Assembly (NCBI GenBank): GCA_033816765.1
Contig: CM066290.1
Coordinates: 3,038,001 to 3,102,000 of the forward strand
DNA from: Nothopassalora personata
Lineage: Eukaryota > Ascomycota > Dothideomycetes > Mycosphaerellales > Mycosphaerellaceae
Direction of reading: 5' to 3'
Length of the DNA: 64,000 bases
The notes under the pieces are model-generated. The model searched no databases. It had not been told where the DNA came from and was given only the letters and a program-made list of their open reading frames with translations. The translations under genes were made by a program, and so were the position numbers. The first letter of the stretch is position 1. Each line of letters opens with the position of its first letter. This document shows, piece after piece, positions 9,344 to 19,397 of the stretch.

Positions 9344-10804
9344 ATGCCTCCACGAATACAGCCTCAGCGGCTGCAGACATTATGTTCATGCCAGTGCTTC
9401 CGCACCAGACCCAATACAACACCTGAGTCATTACCCTATTCAGCACAGATCCGCCCTTTCACTTCCTCAGAATCTCGACAGAGGCGACTACGCCGCTCAT
9501 CAGATTTTGTCAATCCAGGCTCAACACGTCTGCGGCGGAACATGCAGGAATGGCTCAATGGTCCTGGCAAGGTCTTTCGCGAGCCACTCCAGAACAGCAC
9601 GAACTACATGAGTGCGTACGACAGGCAGGGCAACCTACTACGAAAGAAGCGCGTCCGTGGACAGCGTAATGACGAGGAGGAGGCTGCAAGCCAGCTGGAG
9701 AATGTCATTCCTGAAAAGGACGAGGCCGCCTTGCAAGCAAAGCAAAGAGCAGAGAACATGGAAGAATACGAGATCCAGGAGCAATTTGAGAAGCGCGCCA
9801 TGGCAAGAGCCAAGAATGCAGCAATCCAATCGAGAGGTGGCATTCCACCTGAACGACTCGGCGACATGCGGCCATATCCTCTCAACCACGCGTTCCGGTC
9901 AGAGCCCGTTCTGAGTGAGGAATTACGCGAAGCCATCTACAATCAAGTCATTACGAGAAGTACGGACATCTCCACAGTCAGCGCCATGTTCAGCATCGAC
10001 GTTCGACGTGTTGCTGCTGTTGTGCGTCTGAAGACCATCGAGAAGCAGTGGGTTTCTAAGGTACGTTTTGGTGATCCTTTCTTCTCACCCCTGCTCCCCT
10101 TCGATGATGACCACATTCAAATCGATTAGTCTTTAAGACACCTACATGGTTACAAAATTTTAGCTTTGCGAGCCTCTCTGATTTCAACGTTGAAATATCA
10201 CATATTGCGCAATGATCATCTGCAGAGACCAGGTTACTGATCATCCATACAGGGCAAGCAACTGGCAAAACCATACAATGACGCTGTCTTGGCTATGCTG
10301 CCACAAACACCATTCAGGCCGGATCTGCCAACAGAGAAGATCGTTCCACACGAAACGATCAACGACCTGCCGGTACACCCGAAGACAAGGCAACAATTGT
10401 TCTATCCAGTTTCAGAGTCGAGGCAGTTCACACGAGAAGATGCTGCCAAAGCATTTGATGAAAACTTGTTGCCTGCCGACAAGCGCATTGCTCATCCAGA
10501 TATGATAGCCAGCGAGAAGGATGCCTTGTCTGGTATGTCACGAGATCAGCGATTCGCGAAGGTCCGCGAGCGCGATGCCAAAGCTGCGCAGGAGAAGCGA
10601 GAAGCTGAGCAGAAACGTCGTCGCTGGGAAGAGCGAACACAACGAGTCGTTCCTGGTCGGAGATGGGATTTCAAGTTCCAGGACTTCAGCGCTGAGAAGA
10701 CTGGCAAAGATGGACGAGCAAGAAACGCGGTCGGTGTCAGATACGGAATGCCGCATGAAGACCGCAAGAGTAATGCGGTCAAGATACCCACCAGTGTTGA
10801 GTGA
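9344..10804 (+). CDS. MRPS35: Mitochondrial small-subunit ribosomal protein mS45 (Mrps35 family)
   Basis: Two exons, 9344-10060 and 10253-10804, joined across a 192-nt GT-AG intron (unusually long for this region), encode 422 residues. The ATG at 9344 (acacaATGcc) is the first in frame; an upstream GTG in the same frame is unlikely to be used. The N terminus is basic and lacks acidic residues, as expected for a mitochondrial targeting peptide, ending near RPFTSSESRQRRLRR. The central helix-turn-helix-like stretch (LREAIYNQVITRSTDISTVS, then FSIDVRRVAAVVRL) and the end of the protein (RRRWEERTQRVVPGRRWDFKFQD) match the eukaryotic mitochondrial regulator/mS45 family, a fungal-type component of the 37S subunit. 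The family call rests on motif memory, not alignment. Confidence 0.82.
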
Positions 10805-11083
10805 TGAATTGTATAGCAACCGTTGTATAGTATACCCACATCCGGCCGTCCACCTCAGGCGAGCTGTGAGCATGTACAAATACATGTACAGATCAGCAGC
10901 ATGGTCATGCGGAGGTATGTCAGTAATGAGCTTGTGATCGACGCCTGTTCTTCCTGCCTGCAGGCAATTTTCATGCCCCACCACCTCACCTAGCCTCCCA
11001 CCAAACGAGTCCATTATTTGCGAGAACGACTTTCCTTCGTGTCCGCACAGGACATCTGATGTTGCGACAGAGCTGCTAACAGC

Positions 11084-12064
11084 ATGGCCGGGATCCTCTT
11101 CTGGCTGTTGACCACGGCCACCGTCCTCAGCGTAACGTGCAATGCCCTCATCATCTCTGGACGATCGTTCAAAATGCCGGCGCTCGAGTTCTACGGCCGA
11201 TCAATAGCATCCTTCGTCGCCTTGATCATATGCGCAACATACGGCACGATAGCGTCGGCATGTCTGAATGTGGTGGGATACGGGGGTCTGGGCCAATGGA
11301 CAACGGCGAGAGCGTTCAAGTACACGATGCTGCTGTTCACCGGCATATGGTTCGAGATCTACGATGAGAAGGATTGGCTGAATACAACACGGCCGGCTGT
11401 ACTGGTGGGGAATCATCAGACTGAGCTAGATGTGCTCATGCTGGGACACATCTTCCCACAGTACTGCAGTGTCACGGCGAAGAAGAGTCTGAAGTATTGG
11501 CCGTTCTTGGGCTGGTTCAGTATGTGGCACATATGCTGTGTGCAGGACCACATGGAGATGGCTAACAGCATTGCAGTGGCACTCAGTAAGACCGTCTTCA
11601 TCGAACGCGCCTCACGCGAACAAGCCGTCGCAGCCTTTGCCAAAGCCGCCGAACAGATGCACTCTGCCAAGCAATCCGTCTTCATCTTCCCCGAAGGCAC
11701 TCGCTCCTACTACGACCACCCTGATCTTCTTCCTTTCAAGAAAGGCTGTTTCCATCTCGCAGTCCAGGCCCAAGTGCCCATCATTCCTATCGTGGTCTCC
11801 AACTACTCGAATGTGCTCAACGTGAAGCAGAAGAAGTTTGTGCCGGGAAGCATACCGATCAGAGTGCTGGAGCCAATCGAGACCAAGGGAAAGACGAAGG
11901 ACGATGTGGATGCATTGCTAGAGGAGACGAGGAGTAAGATGCTGGCGGCATTGAAGGAGATCACAGCGTATGCCAGGAAAGAGGGCATCGCTATGCCAGC
12001 TGAGCAAGAAACAGGGAGGATGGCGAACGGAGCGAGCACTGGCGTCGATATCGCGAAGGCCTGA
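11084..12064 (+). CDS. SLC1: 1-acyl-sn-glycerol-3-phosphate acyltransferase (Slc1 type)
   Basis: This enzyme acylates lysophosphatidic acid to phosphatidic acid in the ER membrane, the second acylation of glycerolipid synthesis. Two or three hydrophobic segments lie in the first 90 residues. Acyltransferase motif I is NHQTELD (residues 110-116, catalytic His111 and Asp116) and motif III is FPEGTRS. The genomic frame is open for 326 codons, but a 57-nt intron (11520-11576: GTATGT, CTAAC, GCAG) interrupts GWF|MALSK. Removing it gives the expected family sequence and 307 residues. Because the intron is a multiple of three and has no stop codon, an unspliced message would still be translated, with 19 extra residues close to the active site. 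The start ATG is the first in frame. Confidence 0.93.
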   Translation: MAGILFWLLTTATVLSVTCNALIISGRSFKMPALEFYGRSIASFVALIICATYGTIASACLNVVGYGGLGQWTTARAFKYTMLLFTGIWFEIYDEKDWLNTTRPAVLVGNHQTELDVLMLGHIFPQYCSVTAKKSLKYWPFLGWFSMWHICCVQDHMEMANSIAVALSKTVFIERASREQAVAAFAKAAEQMHSAKQSVFIFPEGTRSYYDHPDLLPFKKGCFHLAVQAQVPIIPIVVSNYSNVLNVKQKKFVPGSIPIRVLEPIETKGKTKDDVDALLEETRSKMLAALKEITAYARKEGIAMPAEQETGRMANGASTGVDIAKA

Positions 12065-12365
12065 GCATGTTCACGGTATGCGTTGTCTTTTGCTCTCTGC
12101 GGCATGACTGGAGCTCGAATTGGCCCACAACTGCGATACACAAAGCCACTTTATGAGCGAACACACGCGGCACCTTTTCTTAGTCGATTGGGCTTTAAAA
12201 TCATGCATTGGAGCGCGAGATACCCTTCGAATTATACAAGGCGCCTGGCGAGATAACCTATCTTGGGATCTGGGGGCTCACGCCGAGCTAGGGAACGTAT
12301 TCAAGCCGGAAGATAATAAGAATGCTGGAAAGCTGGTTAAAGGGAGACTTTGCTGCCTAAGTGTT

Positions 12366-12478
12366 CGCCCATAGCACGACGCGCACTACTCTCGTGCGTT
12401 GCTGTCGTCGTCGCCACGCAGCTACCGTCTCGTATATTCGAGCAAACTATCTACTTAAGTACGAAGCAAAGCGCTCTG
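12366..12478 (+). repeat. Degenerate repeat, copy A
   Basis: Shares many blocks with copy B about 285 bp downstream: CCCATAG(C/T)ACGACGCGCA near its start, CACGCAGCTAC in the middle, TTCGAGCAAACT, and AAGTACGAAGC-AAGCG at its end. Identity is estimated by eye at roughly three quarters. I do not recognise the element; no terminal inverted repeats or target duplication are evident. Confidence 0.6.
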
Positions 12479-12652
12479 CGGCGACCAACTTCGTAACCAG
12501 TTCTTCAGGCTCTCGCAGAGCGACTTGGGCAATATTGCAGGGCATTGCCCCAAGGCATACCGAGAAATAGCGACGAACTTTTGTTGCCGGGGTAAGTTAC
12601 AAGTAACATTTTGAAAAGCTGCTCATAGGAAGTCGTAGTTACCTGGATGCGT

Positions 12653-12762
12653 ACCCATAGTACGACGCGCAATACTCTTGTATGTTGCTGTAGTCCTCGC
12701 TACGCAGCTACGCTCTCTCACATTCGAGCAAACTCTCTACTCAAGTACGGAGCGAAGCGCAT
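12653..12762 (+). repeat. Degenerate repeat, copy B
   Basis: Second copy of the repeat at 12366, in the same orientation, with the same order of blocks (CCCATAGTACGACGCGCAA, CTACGCAGCTAC, TTCGAGCAAACTCTCTACT, AAGTACGGAGCGAAGCG). A third, shorter copy is at 29788-29874. Confidence 0.6.
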
Positions 12763-13156
12763 GGTGGCACTTCATTTTGTCTTCAGCCCTTTCAAAGCGG
12801 TCAACAGATGCATCAACAACGCCATATCCCCAGCGATGGACTAGCTAAACGCTCAATCCCTTTTCCGACCAACTTGAGGCACTTATATATGACCCTTCTT
12901 CAGCTGCCCAATCGCTTCGTACCCCGCCATGACGTGTTGATGCAGCTACGTAAATAGGTCAATGACTACTTTGACTGCCCGGCGAACGCCCTGGACGATG
13001 TCAGGCTCAAGTGGTCCATATCATACATATGTACTGACGCGAATCGTGTTCCTGTGCGGGAACTTTGCAATTACTGTTCGCTCTCAGGAAGAGTGACTTC
13101 CAGATCGTTTTTAGCCAATGACTCTATCTACCTAGCACTTCTAGCGTAAACATTCT

Positions 13157-14225
13157 ATGCCAAACCAACGGATTAGATCAGTCGAACCCATTGACCAAGT
13201 TCTACAGCGAGACTCCCATTCCACAATGTCAAAGCGAGACTCGACAACTTTCCCTCCCTCGAAACGAGACTCCACAGCTTCCATCACGCTCTTATCGAAT
13301 CGAGTCAGTACACAGAGCACAATCTCCAAGAAAGGACCCAGAAAGGTCATCCTCATCACCGGCGCCACCGGCGGTATTGGCAAAGCCACAGCCTGCTCTT
13401 TTGCCGGCACAGGTCAGTACGACCTCGCCCTTCACTACCACACCGCCAAACAAGACTCCCGCGACCGCCTTCTTCACGCCATCAACGACTCCGTCACAAA
13501 AGTTATCGACGTAGCTCTCTTCCAAGCAGACCTTTCGTCGTACCTCGAAGTCCGCCGTCTCCACAAGGAAGTCGTGGATCAATTCGGTGGCGTGGATGTC
13601 CTATTTGCGAATGCTGGCTCGACCGGTGGCATGAGTGGTGTGCAGAGTCTGGCGGATGTGCCGATTGACGTGTTTGAGAGCACGTGGAGGACGAATTGTG
13701 GGAGCAGTATTTTGCTGGCGCAGTTGTGTTTACCGTTTATGGAGCAGCAGGGGTGGGGGAGGGTTGTGTTCAATAGTAGTGTGGCAGCGTGGACGGGTGG
13801 GTTTGTTGGGCCGCATTATGCTAGTAGTAAGAGTGCGTTGAGTGGGTTTGTGCATTGGTGAGTGTGAAATAAGGTAAAAGTAGCGAGGACGCGCTGACGG
13901 TGGTGCTGCAGGCTGGGCAACAATGTGGCGAAGAAGGGAGTCACGGTCAATGCTGTTGCGCCGGCGTTGATCGAAGGAACGAGTATGATGGCGGGAGCTG
14001 AGGAAGATGGAGAGGCGAAGAAGAGGATGGCTGCTAGTAAGTACGCTCTCTACTTCGGCAAAGCTCTGGAAAAGCTCGATCTTTGGCTGCTAACGATGAA
14101 CAGACGTACCTGTGGGACGACTAGGACGGCCGGAAGAGGTTGCAGAAACGGTGCTGTGGATGGTGAACACGTCCTACGTGACGAGGAAGATCATTGGAGT
14201 TGATGGAGGCTACCATCCATACTGA
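13157..14225 (+). CDS. Short-chain dehydrogenase/reductase (3-oxoacyl-ACP reductase-like)
   Basis: Exons 13157-13857, 13912-14036 and 14104-14225 give 315 residues with no break. Classical SDR features are present: the dinucleotide-binding TGATGGIG (68-75), NAG near 152-154, catalytic Ser208, Tyr221 and Lys225 (YASSK), and a C-terminal GRLGRPEEVAE ... GVDGGYHPY. This makes it an NAD(P)-dependent oxidoreductase of the FabG-like classical group; the substrate cannot be read from the sequence. A non-catalytic N-terminal extension of about 60 residues is rich in Ser, Thr, Lys and Arg and contains the repeat KRDST at residues 26-30 and again at 36-40. Start at 13157 is the first ATG; Met24 is an alternative that would shorten the extension. 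Introns of 54 and 67 nt have standard ends. Confidence 0.87.
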
Positions 14226-14655
14226 TTAAGCAGTAGCGACCCACATATAGACCGCAGTACTGATGTGTAGGTCGTGTTGCCCTTAGGATACCATATTCCA
14301 GTATACACGTGCTCGAGGTGTACTTTCCGAGCTAGATTTGCTGTATGTTCGCGCTCTTGACAGGGAGACTACCCGTCATTGAAATCTACCGCCACCATAT
14401 AATATGCGAAGATCACGAGTATAGGCACCACCAATATACAGTTGGGTATGATTGTCAGTCCACAATGTCACATCGACCTCATACCATGGTCTTGGCATGC
14501 AGCATGTGAAAGAGGCAGGCGAAGCTCTATCGCGCTAATGCAACCGCCCGTTCCAAGCTTAGCAAACGCAACCCGCGCACCACTAATCTCCGCTATGCTG
14601 AGAATATCTGCTCTCCTAACACTCTTCTCATCACACCAGCACGAGCGCACGAAAG
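14226..14655. other. Intergenic between SDR and BTB genes
   Basis: Nothing recognisable; it should contain the promoter of the BTB gene that starts at 14656. Confidence 0.5.
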
Positions 14656-15676
14656 ATGGGCAACCTGCCAGCATCACCCGGCGAGCTTCCGCGAAGTTAC
14701 AAGCCGCTTGTCGACAACATCAAGGCCCAGATTGACAATGCTGAGTTCAGTGACCTGACCATCACGTGCGGCAGCGACAGCTGGCCCGCCCATAAGAATA
14801 TTGTCTGTGCCAGATCAGCCTTCTTCAAGAAAGCATGCGATGGCCGGTTCAAGGTGAGTACGCTTGAGAGTATGGTACGAGCGGCCCACTAAGCATAGAC
14901 GGACAGGAATCCAATGGCATCATCTCCTTGCCTGATGACAAGCCAGCTGCCGTACGCCAGATGCTAAAGTACCTCTACACTGCCGATTACGAAGACGACA
15001 CCTCCTTCGTGCAAGGCGATACCCCCGACCCCGTCCCTGCGTTGCTGTTCAATGTGTACATCCACACGCTCGCGAACAAGGCAAGTTCTCCGCTTTGACC
15101 AGACTGGACTTCACTGACTCGTGTCCCAAGTACGGCATAGATGACCTGGGCCAGCTAGCCGAGGCCAAGTTCGTAGAACGCGCAGACACCGAGTGGAACA
15201 CGCCGGGCTTCGCTGATGCGATCGTGGAGATGTACGAGACCGCTCCCGAGAGCAAGACTGCGATGCAAGAGAAGGCGCTGCAACTGTCGACGAAGCATGC
15301 GAAGGAGCTGTATACCGGAGAATCCGGCGTGCGCTTCCAGGAAGTTGCTGCAACCCTGACGCCCTTCACATCTGAACTCTTCGGACGCTGTATGATCATG
15401 TCGCCGGCAGATTCGGAAGCTCCATATTCGTGCCTGCACTGTCGCAGCATACTGTTCATTGAGGGGCTGAACGGTGCAAAGACGTACTGTTGTCCGCACT
15501 GCGGGCATTTCTACAAGGGAGAGCGCTGGGCCACGCTGGGCTCTGGCCCGGTGGTCAGATACAGCTGTAGCCAGTGTCAGGCTAGCTTCAGGACCGCTAA
15601 GTTTAGCGACAGAGACCATCGTTGTCCATACTGCTCGATTGTGTTCCCTGCCGAGCATTGGAACGCCGAGCGATAA
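14656..15676 (+). CDS. BTB/POZ protein with C-terminal zinc-ribbon pair
   Basis: Exons 14656-14853, 14907-15080 and 15131-15676 encode 305 residues. Residues about 20-120 are a BTB/POZ fold: FSDLTITCGSDSWPAHKNIV, CARSAFFKKAC and the MLKYLYTADYED strand are typical of fungal BTB proteins. The C-terminal 85 residues hold two Cys4 units, CLHC ... CPHC and CSQC ... CPYC, each followed by an F-Y/P-containing tail (GHFYKGERW and SIVFPAEHW). These look like tandem zinc ribbons, perhaps a duplication. The second intron (15081-15130) appears to be a GC-AG intron: the donor is AAG|GCAAGT and CTGAC lies before the acceptor; reading through meets a stop. BTB proteins usually oligomerise or serve as Cul3 adaptors; the role here is unknown. 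Confidence 0.8.
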
Positions 15677-16855
15677 AGCTGGCACCAGTAAGTGGCCACT
15701 TGCTGTCCGTCGAGTCGGGAAATTCATGACGCTCTTGCGGAAAAGATTGGCGGGTCGTGGTACTTGTCTGAGCGTTCGGGGCTGGACAGTACTAGCTAGT
15801 TGGGACGACCATCATGAGACACACGTCTATCGTTGGTTTCCATCAGATAGAGTGACCTTGATATATCATGTATCTCACTGGTTGACCACGCTACCATCTA
15901 CGCAGAAGCACAGAGCCACGCGGATTAAGAGAGGCATTGGTTGATTCGTGCTTCGCCACCAGTCCTATCCAAATTGCAGCCATGGCATATTATTCAGTCA
16001 GAATCTCATCTGCCGTACGACCCTCCTCGAACTGAGAACCCCTAGTCTCCTGGGAGACTCGGCAGTCTCCAACTCCTCGTCAACAGCCTCTTACATTCCT
16101 CACATTGTCCAACCAGAAGTAGTCTCTCATACCCTGATCTTCATGCGCCCTTATTATAGTCATCTGGTTGGCTTGCTCCTTATCAGCCAGTGTAGGATCA
16201 ACTGTACTCACGATCGATGGGATCGTCGAGCCCTATTGCTCCAGACCGAAAACGGTGTTGCACCTCGACCATATGCGCGCGATTGCGTCGCTGAGCTCGA
16301 CTTCCGCTAACCCGGCACTTTGGCCTGTGTGCAATGTCGCCTTCTGCCCTTCTCAGATGGGTCCAAGATCTAAGAGGACATTTCTGGGTACTGGGGACGT
16401 CTCGCTGCAGACAGGGTAGAGGCTAGACTCGAGGATGAGGGCGAAAGATCCCGGTCTGCTGACGGTGGATTGCTGGAACGATGTAAAATTTGGTACCAAG
16501 GACAATCTAGCGAGTCTCGAGATCGATGAGCTTGGAGAAGCCAGGTTATGTAGTACGCAAGTACTTCAGGGCGAAGACCTCGATCCCTCCGATATCTTCT
16601 GGGAGCGTATGTATCTGGACGCATCTCGATGCGAGATGTCAAGAAGGCCCTCGTCAGCAGCCATAAAAGCATTGTGGGCATTCTACACTGTATGACCAAT
16701 GGATACATTCACTAGATGAAAGATGATTTGTATGAGACAAGATTGTTCAAGTGGGAGATGAATTACTCCTAACTCCAGTACCAAGCAAGCAAGCACAGTC
16801 TATGCAATCTATGCCATGTCCATTAGTAGAGTATCATCGTCAGCGTCGAGCAGAC
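15677..16855. other. Intergenic, about 1.2 kb
   Basis: No exon with convincing coding character. Short open frames on both strands lack domains and intron signals. Confidence 0.45.
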
Positions 16856-17503
16856 TTACCCCTCCTCGCCAGAATCGACGGACGCACAGTCGTTATCAAA
16901 CCGCTGAAGGATCTCTTCTTCAATTCCTTCTTCGCCGTTGGTCCAGCCGTCTACGGCCATACGATAGGCCTGTCCCTCATCAGCGAAGCCCTGCTCCACT
17001 GCATCAGCCACGAAAGGAATGGACATGATCCACTTACGTCTGAACTTGATCATCGCATCATGATCCTCAGAGCAATCCATGGGAGTGTCACTAGTCATCC
17101 AGGCGTCCATCATGTCACGGACAGCCATCTCCAGAGCCTCAATGATGTTCACGAAATCGTCCAGACGCGACATATCGAGGAGGTCCTCGGCTGCCACGCC
17201 ATCGCCACGACGCATGGCCTCTCTGGCCTCTTCTCGAGTGCTTCTAAGAGCGCGGAGACCTTCGCATCGCTCCGGGATGTCATGACGGAGAGTAAGGCAT
17301 CTGACGCACATTTTGACTCGTGCATCGTCTACCTTCTCACGTACCTCGAAAGGAAGGAAGTGGTAACTCATGCCAACGGCCAGGTATTGCCGTTCGATGT
17401 TGGCAAGACGAGACGAGTATGCTGGAAATGAGGAGCGTGCTCGCTCCATGGCGAATGCCTGCATCTCGGAAGGATCGGTTGGGGTGTAAGTGCCAGGAAG
17501 CAT
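16856..17503 (-). CDS. Hypothetical helical acidic protein
   Basis: An ATG-started minus-strand frame of 215 residues, rich in Glu, Asp, Arg and Met and probably mostly helical, with no signal peptide, membrane segment or domain I recognise. An overlapping plus-strand frame (16751-17431) is longer by a few residues but has poorer composition and no ATG context, so I prefer the minus strand. Near the end GAGGAGGG|GTAAGT can be read as a donor, with an acceptor CATAG around 16809, which would replace the last residues by a tail of about 13 residues. Thus the true C terminus may differ. Confidence 0.5.
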   Translation of the reverse strand: MLPGTYTPTDPSEMQAFAMERARSSFPAYSSRLANIERQYLAVGMSYHFLPFEVREKVDDARVKMCVRCLTLRHDIPERCEGLRALRSTREEAREAMRRGDGVAAEDLLDMSRLDDFVNIIEALEMAVRDMMDAWMTSDTPMDCSEDHDAMIKFRRKWIMSIPFVADAVEQGFADEGQAYRMAVDGWTNGEEGIEEEILQRFDNDCASVDSGEEG

Positions 17504-18019
17504 ATTGAGTTGTGGTATGTCGGGCTGTTGCTTGCGTTGGAGAAAATGTGTAGCTTTCCGGAAGCGGTTGTTATCGATGCGTTTGTGTGTGACGGTAGCT
17601 GTACTGGTGTGTAGAGGAGAAGTCCGCAGAATTTTGTTGTATATATAACACCGTTAGACAATGCCTTGAGAGGCTCGACAATTGCATTGTCCTTCTATTG
17701 ATACCATGGCTTCCTATTCATTGTACTGGCTTTTGTCGACTAAACAAAGGCCTTCAAGCAGATCCGCCTGTCAAGGAATGCGGCTTTGTGCTGATTCGAC
17801 AGGCTTGAGATGTGGATACCGAAGGTGTGTGGTGTAGATGGAAGGAAGCAAAAGGGTTGTCAGACGAGAGGAGCTTCTTCCATGTCAAGCATAGATGATT
17901 AAATGCATGCCTCAGCGAGTACGATTCGGAGAAAGCTGTCTCATCGATTGTGACTGGCTGAGCGTAACCGGTCGTCGGTCTTCCTATGACCCGTCGAGAC
18001 GGTGGAAAATACTGTTGTC
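17504..18019. other. Intergenic, about 0.5 kb
   Basis: Nothing recognised. Confidence 0.45.
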
Positions 18020-18736
18020 TCAGGTATCGCTAGACCGCCTGCTCGAACTCTGGTTGACCGCGACGAATCCTTGACACCCCGGCGGCCTGTAGTAGTGCTC
18101 CATAGTCCGAACTTCGCTCCATTTCGAGTCTCTCCTCATAAGATTGCGATACCTCTTGATGTAATATTCACCCTGGTCCTGCTCAGAGGCTCGTCTACCA
18201 ACAGTCGTGCCCTCGAGTGCTGAAGCCGACTCATCAATCGATTCCATTCCGACTAGACCATTACTTTGCACCGGGAGGACGGCCGGTAGCTCTGCGCCTG
18301 AGCGCGGTGACCTCTTGAACCTTGGTGAGACATTTGAGGACCACGTTGTAGAGGTGCCAGTGCTGCCGCTGCTCGTGCTTGAGGTCATAAAGGTTAGAGC
18401 GGAAGACCTTCGTCGCCCGGATTGTTGCTTCTCTATAGTCTCCATTTGTTCGTTGGCTTTCTGATTGGTGATGGCTTGGCTGAGACGAAGATCTAGGCTC
18501 TTGTCCGATGTCCTGCTTCGCGTGTTGCTGCGAGAAGACGACCTGTATGGTATCAGCATGTTCAGCCTTGCTATATAGACAGTGAGCGCCACTGACATAT
18601 CGTCGACTTTGGGTATGTACAGCATGGGGGAGGATATCAGTCTGCTGCGATGCCACGCCGATCCCAACGGCGAGGTGGCCAAGAAACCTGCTGTTAGCCG
18701 GTCGTCGCATGTTATGGTGGGGTTGCACATGTCCAA
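18020..18736 (-). CDS. Hypothetical serine-rich protein
   Basis: The minus-strand frame (238 codons) has strong fungal coding character in its last 170 codons: serine/threonine-rich disordered sequence (SSTSSGSTGTSTTWSS), several RRxS phosphorylation-like sites and a C-terminal segment with aromatic and basic residues (EYYIKRYRNLMRRDSKW). No domain is recognised. A likely intron lies within the N-terminal third: donor GTACAT after CCCATGCT (about 18617) and acceptor CATACAG just before the RSSSRSNTRS segment. The first exon and therefore the start codon are uncertain, and the coordinates give only the open frame. Confidence 0.5.
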   Translation of the reverse strand: MDMCNPTITCDDRLTAGFLATSPLGSAWHRSRLISSPMLYIPKVDDMSVALTVYIARLNMLIPYRSSSRSNTRSRTSDKSLDLRLSQAITNQKANEQMETIEKQQSGRRRSSALTFMTSSTSSGSTGTSTTWSSNVSPRFKRSPRSGAELPAVLPVQSNGLVGMESIDESASALEGTTVGRRASEQDQGEYYIKRYRNLMRRDSKWSEVRTMEHYYRPPGCQGFVAVNQSSSRRSSDT

Positions 18737-19397
18737 CGAGCTTTTTTTCCATTGGAAGAGGTCGTGAACACCACCGCGGACTGTACTAGGTCAAGCTCTG
18801 TCATTGACAGGCGCTGCTATGAACAATAATGAGTAGTAAGATGAACCCCCACCTTCTGTTTGCAATTCCTTGTCGTCAGCGTATTGCACTTTCTATGGAT
18901 GGTGGCAGAATTCTTCGCACCCACTACACGACCGTCGCGCTTAGAATACGTCGCGCCTAAAATACGTCGCTCAGCCAGGGGCTGTGCCTTCGGAAGACTA
19001 GAATTCCGTACTCGTGCTGCGACGCAAGACGGGTCGACCCATGCTTAGGCGATGGTCGATGATACAGTAGGTGGTTGGTCGCGTGTATGGTACCATGTAT
19101 GAAGGTTTGGTGTAGATTATCCGTTGGGTACGTCCTGATATGTGAAGTAGTAGACGATGAGATGTGTTGTTTTTCACGCGGCTGCCTTGACGCGTTGAGG
19201 ACCCTCTCTCCCCGCCAAATTCGAGCTCGCAGCCAGCTTACGTTGGTTAGGTGGGCTAACCGTCGTGCACCCGCACCACATCTCACACCCCCCCCCCGGC
19301 CTCATATCGTATTGAGCGCCTGGTCGAGCCGATCCTGGACACAGGCACACAGGCCTGCCGCGGCTGGCGGCAGACACCAGACACACGCCATTCCACC
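18737..19397. other. Promoter region of the NC2-alpha gene
   Basis: Gene-free. It contains a C10 run at 19288-19297 and a pair of near-identical AATACGTCGC motifs around 18945 and 18961. No other structure is visible. Confidence 0.45.

Larger units (their letters stand above)
12065..13156. other. Intergenic, gene-free except for a repeat pair
   Basis: About 1.1 kb between SLC1 and the dehydrogenase. It contains two degenerate copies of a short repeat (listed separately) and no supported gene; the open frames here are translations of the repeat. Confidence 0.5.

Noticed and set aside
16751..17431. 226-codon plus-strand open frame overlapping the hypothetical gene
   Set aside because: It mirrors the minus-strand frame, has no domain, and its composition is less protein-like; only one strand can be coding here and the minus strand is better.
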